Source: Whalleya microplaca
Lineage: Eukaryota; Ascomycota; Sordariomycetes; Xylariales; Xylariaceae
NCBI GenBank assembly: GCA_022497155.1
Contig: MU385736.1
Location: 496,001-560,000, forward strand
Direction: 5' to 3'
DNA length: 64,000 nucleotides
A program made the position numbers and the translations under genes. Positions 58,900-64,000 of the stretch are shown piece by piece. The notes under the pieces were generated by a model. That model made no database searches. It was not told where the DNA came from and was given only the letters and a program-made list of their open reading frames with translations. Within the stretch, counting starts at the first letter, position 1. Each line of letters opens with the position of its first letter.

Positions 58900-60494
58900 A
58901 TGGCGCGCTCGATTGCCATCTGGCTAGTTTCTGCAATTGTTTTGTCCTTAATCGGGTTTCTTGCTCTCAAAAAGTCACAGCAGGATGTGGTGCTGAGGAG
59001 GCTGCGTATCGGGAGGCGTAATGCGTCGCGGCCAAGCACGCCGCTATTAGAGAAGCAGGGGGTTTCAAAGCCTCCTGCATCGTCAAAGGCGGATGTCTTT
59101 TCAACTTTACCTCCATCTCAGCGAGGTCAACTCAAGAAGATGAAAGAATCAATGCCAATTGCTCAACAAAAGGCACTGGGTGAACTCGCGTTTGACACAA
59201 ACATATTCGCTCGCTCGCTGTTGAAGCTTGATGAGGACTACCGAACGGCCGATGACTCCAAATACTGCTACAGTGGATTCTCGGTCCGCGAGCTTAAGGC
59301 GCTCGGCGACTTCCCAGACTATTCAGTGCTATCCGAAGTTCCCAAGCCTCAACCTTATCTGGAGTTTGATATCAACAAAGCCAAGCCCCGGCCATACCGG
59401 CCATTTAGATGGGCATACCATCAAACTATGTGTAAGCCAGCTTCCCTACTCCTTGTCTGCGAATGTAAGATATTGACGAGTGCAGCCCTCACAAAACTCG
59501 AGACGGACTGGTGGATAGAATTGGAGTCGACGTACAAGACCCGTATTGCTCAACGGAAAGAGCTCTACGCCAAACACGGCGGATCTGTTCTGGGCTGGCT
59601 TCCAGGCTCCGAACTTGCGTGCAAAGAACTTATGGAGATGGTTTTGCAGTTCATATGTAACAGATATCCGCAGTATTTCGTGCTATCGGAAGACAAGTCA
59701 CGACTTGAAAACAAAATCCTCGGCACTGTATCAGTAATTAAGGAGAAGCATCCGTTGCTTATCCTACTGGACAACGTCCCTGAGGACTTCGGTATCACCG
59801 TTCGGGACTCTGAAACTGGTTACTATCATCTACGAGCAGGCATGATTTGTTCAGCACTCGGCTGGAATGTGGGAACTAAGATTGGCCTCAAGCTTCACGA
59901 GATACATACGCCAATTCCCGACTACAAAGAGAAAATGCAGTTTAGTATGGATCGGTATGGACACCTTCTTTATTAACCTCTGGCTGGGTATACAAATAGC
60001 TAACTCGACGTAGCTTCTTCTCCAAGATGCCTGCGAGCAAGCCCATCCAACGGGGCTCTTGGGGATTGGAGGTGGATCAACCTTTGTACATGCCACCCGG
60101 TGATCCGCACGAGGCATACAGGGAATCCCAAGATCCCAATCTAACTAGAGATCGCCTGCACCTCAGAGTGGACTGGCAGACGCTGCGACGACTTCCGCTC
60201 TCTGGCGCAATCGTATTCAATTTCAAGGCCCTATTCACCCCCATTGAAGAGTTCAGAGACGAGCCATATGTGCCTAGTCTCATCAAGAAGGTCCTAAAAG
60301 AGGGTAAGGAGAATTTGATGAAGTATAAGAATACATGGCATACAGAACACGTCGTTATTCCGGCGCTTGAGGAGTATGAGAAAGAGCAAATTGAAAAAGG
60401 TCTTATTGAGAAAGACTGGGAGCCTAAGACACTGGACGATAGCCCATGGTTCCCTGGATGGCAAGAGAAGTGGCATGCCCAACAAGGATTCTAA
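58900..60494 (+). CDS. DUF3445 protein (heme-dependent oxidative N-demethylase-like)
   Basis: Two exons: 58900-59954 and 60014-60494, with a 59-bp GTATGG..TAG intron, giving 511 residues. Residues 5-23 form a TM anchor (IAIWLVSAIVLSLIGFLAL), followed by a basic linker and the soluble domain. RPYRPFRWAYHQTM (164-177) is the start of the DUF3445 core. YPQYFVLSEDK, PEDFGITVRDSETGYYHL and AGMICSALGWNVGTKIGLKL with HEIHTPIPDYKEKMQFSMDR continue into exon 2 (FFSKMPASKPIQRGSWGLEV), matching the family's IH.PVP.Y..K...S..R.F motif. RDRLHLRVDWQTLRRLPLSG then leads to the C-terminal helix. Related bacterial proteins form heme-dependent demethylases; fungal members are uncharacterised. Activity is inferred, family call fairly sure. 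Confidence 0.87.
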
Positions 60495-60679
60495 TGGGGA
60501 GAAGAAAAAACTTCACTGGTATGGCAGACGCCATCTGCCAATAATAAAAAATGTAATGGATAGTAAATATCTTTGATCAAAATTCAAGGACTGAATAATA
60601 TGGAATGGGATAAGACAGCATGATACCCAACCTATGTACATCGCTTATGTCTGATAGGAACGCAATTACCAAACTGTCA

Positions 60680-61921
60680 TCATTTTCTAATCTCCTCAAT
60701 CCGCAGATCGACCCCATAACATCTCAGTCTCTCTACGAATGGCAGGCCGAGTGTAGACGGTGTTAGAAGTCCCCCTTTCCCCTTCCCCTGGCGAGCCAAC
60801 TCAAGCAGAGTACCCGCGGCTTCAACCGCCAGTATGGCACTAATATCCGTCAAGGCACCATCATACGCAAACTGCGCTACGGCAACAGGCTCAGACCGCC
60901 CTTTAGCGAAACCCACCGCCTTATATTCCGCACGCTCCGTCTTCCGACTCTCCTCGCGATCAGGCCCCGTTCCCGGCTGCCACATCTTGGCGCGAACCAA
61001 AGCGCGAAACCAGGGGATCGCTAGGAGCAAGATCCCTAACTTTGTCACGACGTGAATCATCACTGCCCTAAGCCACCCCGTCGCGGGGATGTACTCGCGG
61101 AAGACGAAGTCCTCCCCGTAGACCTCTGGCTGCAGACCCGCCGACCGCTGCACGACGGCCTGGTCCGCCGCCGCCATGAACGACGTCCCGAGGTGTCCCA
61201 GGATCGCATCGTGCCGGTACCCGAGCAACCGACTAAGCAACGGAGCCCGGCGGGTACTGGCACCCGCCACCCGCCGCTGCGCAGACATGACCCATGGGTC
61301 CGGAGCCCAGAACCAGCCGATGCCGTAGCGCTCCGCGACGCCCAGCACGGTCTCAGAGGACCCGCCCTGCATGCCGAGCATGGTGAGCTTACCGGAGGCG
61401 ACGACGTCGGACACACGCGCGCCACCATCACCGCTACCGCTACGTGAGGCGAGGAGCCAGGCGATCAGGTCCGACGGCGCGCTTGAGATCGAGGCCGAGG
61501 GGATGATGACGGCGCCGGACTCCCGCGCCACGGCGTCGTACCGCCGCACCATGTCAGCAACCCACAGCGTCTCGGTGGTCAAGTCAACGTAGTGTGTGCC
61601 AGCGCGCGCGCACGCCTCGACCACCGGCGTCGCGTACCGGTGGTACGGCCCGATGCCGTTGATGAAGACGGCGGTGCGGCGGGCCAGGGGCTCCAGGACA
61701 TCGAGGTCCAGGGAGGCGAGAACGGTGATGTGCGGGGCCGCGCGATCGGGGTCTAGGGTCTTGAGGTGCGCTGCGAGTGCTTCCAGCTTGGGCTGCGAGC
61801 GTCCGGCTATCGTCCATTGGAGCGTCGTGGGATAGTGGCGCACGATGTGCTCGCAGCACATGACGGCGGTCCAGCCGTTTGCACCGAGGATGGCGATGTC
61901 GAAATCACGGTTGATCCCCAT
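60680..61921 (-). CDS. Saccharopine dehydrogenase-like oxidoreductase
   Basis: Intronless, 413 residues, complete. The Rossmann motif AILGANGWTAVMCCEHIVRH (10-29) binds a dinucleotide, probably NAD(P). TIAGRSQPKLEAL is the second strand and helix. FINGIGPYHRYATPVVEACA and GTHYVDLTTET are hallmarks of the trans-acting enoyl reductase/saccharopine dehydrogenase-like group. A hydrophobic segment (about 290-310, VVTKLGILLLAIPWF) may attach it to membranes or lipid droplets. In this group the substrate is seldom known; true saccharopine dehydrogenase activity is unlikely. The gene is much GC-richer at third codon positions than its neighbours. It lies convergent with the DUF3445 gene and in the same strand as the ETF oxidoreductase gene. 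Confidence 0.88.
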   Translation of the reverse strand: MGINRDFDIAILGANGWTAVMCCEHIVRHYPTTLQWTIAGRSQPKLEALAAHLKTLDPDRAAPHITVLASLDLDVLEPLARRTAVFINGIGPYHRYATPVVEACARAGTHYVDLTTETLWVADMVRRYDAVARESGAVIIPSASISSAPSDLIAWLLASRSGSGDGGARVSDVVASGKLTMLGMQGGSSETVLGVAERYGIGWFWAPDPWVMSAQRRVAGASTRRAPLLSRLLGYRHDAILGHLGTSFMAAADQAVVQRSAGLQPEVYGEDFVFREYIPATGWLRAVMIHVVTKLGILLLAIPWFRALVRAKMWQPGTGPDREESRKTERAEYKAVGFAKGRSEPVAVAQFAYDGALTDISAILAVEAAGTLLELARQGKGKGGLLTPSTLGLPFVERLRCYGVDLRIEEIRK

Positions 61922-63024
61922 TCTAGTAGTTTTGAGTGATCAACTGAAGTGTGATCCCATACTGCCGCGACCTTACGACGGACTAAAGACATCATATATA
62001 CACACATACATAAATACAAAAATTTGTACATCTGTATCTTTTCATGTACCTATTTCTATCGTTGATGAGTAAGATTGCCTTGAATTATAAAGCAGAGTGG
62101 GCCCACACTGAGGTGACTCATATATCAACTCTTTAGGTTGCATTTATAAGCCGTGCCCATGTTCTCAGTGAAATGGCCTCATATTGTCTCTGAAAAGATA
62201 AAGGACGAGATAGGCTATCAATTAAATCAGCGGAGCGGAGCTGCCTTCGTCTTTGTTACAAGTGCTCTCGAAATAGCTGCTATTCCCTCCTGTAATCTCG
62301 CAGAGCGAGTGCTCGAGACTTAACCGGCCGTAGACATGTACTAGAAGTTACAAGGGGCTAACATCTTGAGTATATACATCGTCGGGGGTCTACCGGTCTT
62401 GTCGCGGAACCTGTTGGTTTCCTCTTTGACTGTGACGTTTACTTATTATTGCGATTCTTATGAGCATCCCTGTCACTTAAACGCTTCAATACAGTGCCTT
62501 GTACGTAAGTAATCCCGATATTGCCCTTTCCTGATAGAGCGGCTTGACATCGTCTTGGATATTGTTGCCTGGAATAAACAGAATCATTCTTCTTGACTCT
62601 AACCATAGGACACTCATAATAAGAACGTCACTCCTTCTGGATCAGGCAAGTAAAGCGATTCAGCTATCCGGTCTTACATATCGTGTAGCCCTGGTGAGGT
62701 ATACCTGTACTTAATATTGCACACTTGTAAGTAGCAACCCGCGTCAATCACGAGAACATGTACTCGTCACTGTTCAACTAGGTAGTATATTTAACGATGA
62801 CTTTTACGGGGTATCCGTCCGGGACCCCTGTCTTGAATATGTACAGTAGAAATCCAAGTTCATTTCCATGCGTGGACATACCGCATAAGATGTGTTGAAG
62901 CACCGACTAGTTTAATCCATCACTATCGTCATGACCAGTTGAGAAATATCCGGCGTGCCCAGCTTAGGTGTAACCTTCAACGTCACGAGACATTAAGGCA
63001 ACATTGAGAAGCCAATATCGGCTC
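61922..63024. other. Intergenic, no gene seen
   Basis: About 1.1 kb upstream of the saccharopine-dehydrogenase-like gene and downstream of the ETF oxidoreductase gene. No ORF, repeat or RNA gene was recognised. Confidence 0.45.
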
Positions 63025-64000
63025 TCAAGTCATGTAGTATTTCGGCCCTTCGCCACCTTGAGGTACGGCCCAATTGATATCCTGGTGAGGAGCCTTGATA
63101 TCGCATGTCTTGCAGTGAATGCAGCTGATCACTGCAGTTAGCATTTGTAATCAACCAAGTGGAGAAGCGGCAGTTTGGACTACCAGGATGCTCGATTACT
63201 TACTTTTGGGAGTTAATCTGGAATCTCACGCCAAGAGGCTTCGATTCATCTTCAACATACTCGTACACACCGGCAGGACAGAACCGATTCTCCAGGCCCT
63301 TGTAAGCAGGCCATGTTTGGAGGGCGTGGGCATCCCAATCTTTGACTTGAAGGTGGACGGGCTGGTCTTCCTCGTGATTGGTTCCCGTCCGAGAAACACT
63401 AGTCATAATATCAAACGTAATTTTTCCATCTGGCTTCGGATACTCAATCTTCGGTGATGCGTCAGCGCGCTTCGTGGATTCGTGGTCTGTCTGCTTGTGC
63501 TTCAAGGTCCAAGGAACGCGTCCTTTCAAGACATATGCCTCTAAACCAGAGTACATGATACCGCCATAAAGACCCAAGGGAGTATGGAATGAGGGTCGCA
63601 TGTTTCGAACCTCTCTCAATTCCTTCCAGATCTTAGATTTTCGGAGGGTATCTTCGTAGTCATACAGGAAAACTGTTCCTTCATCTCCCGCTGACAGGGC
63701 AGTCCAAGCAGCTTCCGCAGCGAGCATACCCGACTTCATGGCATTATGTGTGCCTTTGACTTTCGGGACATTGACAAACCCAGCAGAGTCGCCAATCAAT
63801 GCGCCGCCTGGAAAGGCAACCTTAGGTATTGATTGGAAGCCACCCTCGTTGAGCACTCTCGCGCCATAGGAGATGCATTTGCCGCCTTCTAGTACAGATC
63901 TGTACAACGGATGCTGTTTCATCTTCTGGAACTCGCCATATGGAGATAGCCATGGGTTTGGATAATCCAAGGCTACTACTAGTCCGATGCTAACGAGGTT
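63025..64000 (-). CDS. Electron transfer flavoprotein-ubiquinone oxidoreductase, 3' part
   Basis: Two exons are visible: from beyond the right edge to 63,204, and 63,124-63,025, with a 79-bp GTAAGT..CAG intron. The N-terminal FAD domain lies outside the window. The visible part reads [40 protein letters not shown] (FAD-binding, with the GTH typical of ETF-QO) and [10 protein letters not shown], then across the splice [13 protein letters not shown], then [15 protein letters not shown]. The four cysteines (one before, three after the splice) bind the 4Fe-4S cluster. This inner-membrane mitochondrial enzyme passes electrons from fatty-acid and amino-acid oxidation through ETF to ubiquinone. The last exon is too short for simple ORF finding and was found by motif. 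Confidence 0.93.

Overview
The window looks like a chromosome segment of a filamentous ascomycete (Pezizomycotina). Its genes have short GT-AG introns of about 50-170 bp and encode typical fungal families (MFS exporter with a Tpo1-like N-terminal motif, paraoxonase-like lactonase, FMN oxidase, glucuronan-lyase-like secreted enzyme, DUF3445, ETF-ubiquinone oxidoreductase). A 23 kb block is AT-rich and full of stop codons created by C-to-T/G-to-A change, the mark of repeat-induced point mutation (RIP), which is known from this subphylum. All gene models are read by eye from reading frames, splice sites and family motifs; no search was run.

Layout. 2.2-17 kb holds five enzyme or transport genes, loosely spaced: MFS transporter (+), ATP-grasp ligase (-), paraoxonase-like esterase/lactonase (+), secreted FMN-dependent 2-hydroxyacid oxidase (-) and DAO-family FAD oxidoreductase (-). 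They could form a small catabolic or detoxification set, but the spacing is loose and this is inference. 10.6-11.8 kb and 18.1-18.8 kb carry tRNA-derived sequences with internal polymerase III boxes, one with a long GC-richer body that looks like a SINE. 19.8-33.4 kb holds an alpha/beta hydrolase, a large fungal membrane protein, an SRPBCC protein, a PL20-like polysaccharide lyase with a Ser/Thr-rich tail, a PARP-like ADP-ribosyltransferase with a probable RWD domain, and an unrecognised gene.

34.98-58.34 kb is a three-level nest of dead retrotransposons. A Tad-like LINE on + (endonuclease, RT, RNase H, C-terminal zinc knuckle) is cut inside its RT by a + strand Ty3/gypsy chromovirus with 149-bp LTRs. 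That element is in turn cut inside its integrase by a - strand Ty3/gypsy element with about 211-bp LTRs and a 5-bp TTAAC target duplication. All three are heavily mutated and none can make a full protein. Two in-frame tandem repeats (18 bp and 126 bp) survive in the gypsy elements, and gypsy-1 has about 2.3 kb of further once-coding sequence between its chromodomain and its 3' LTR.

After the nest come a DUF3445 (heme-dependent N-demethylase-like) gene (+), a GC-rich intronless saccharopine-dehydrogenase-like oxidoreductase (-) and the 3' end of the ETF-ubiquinone oxidoreductase gene (-), which runs off the right edge. No intact tRNA, rRNA or CRISPR array was seen.
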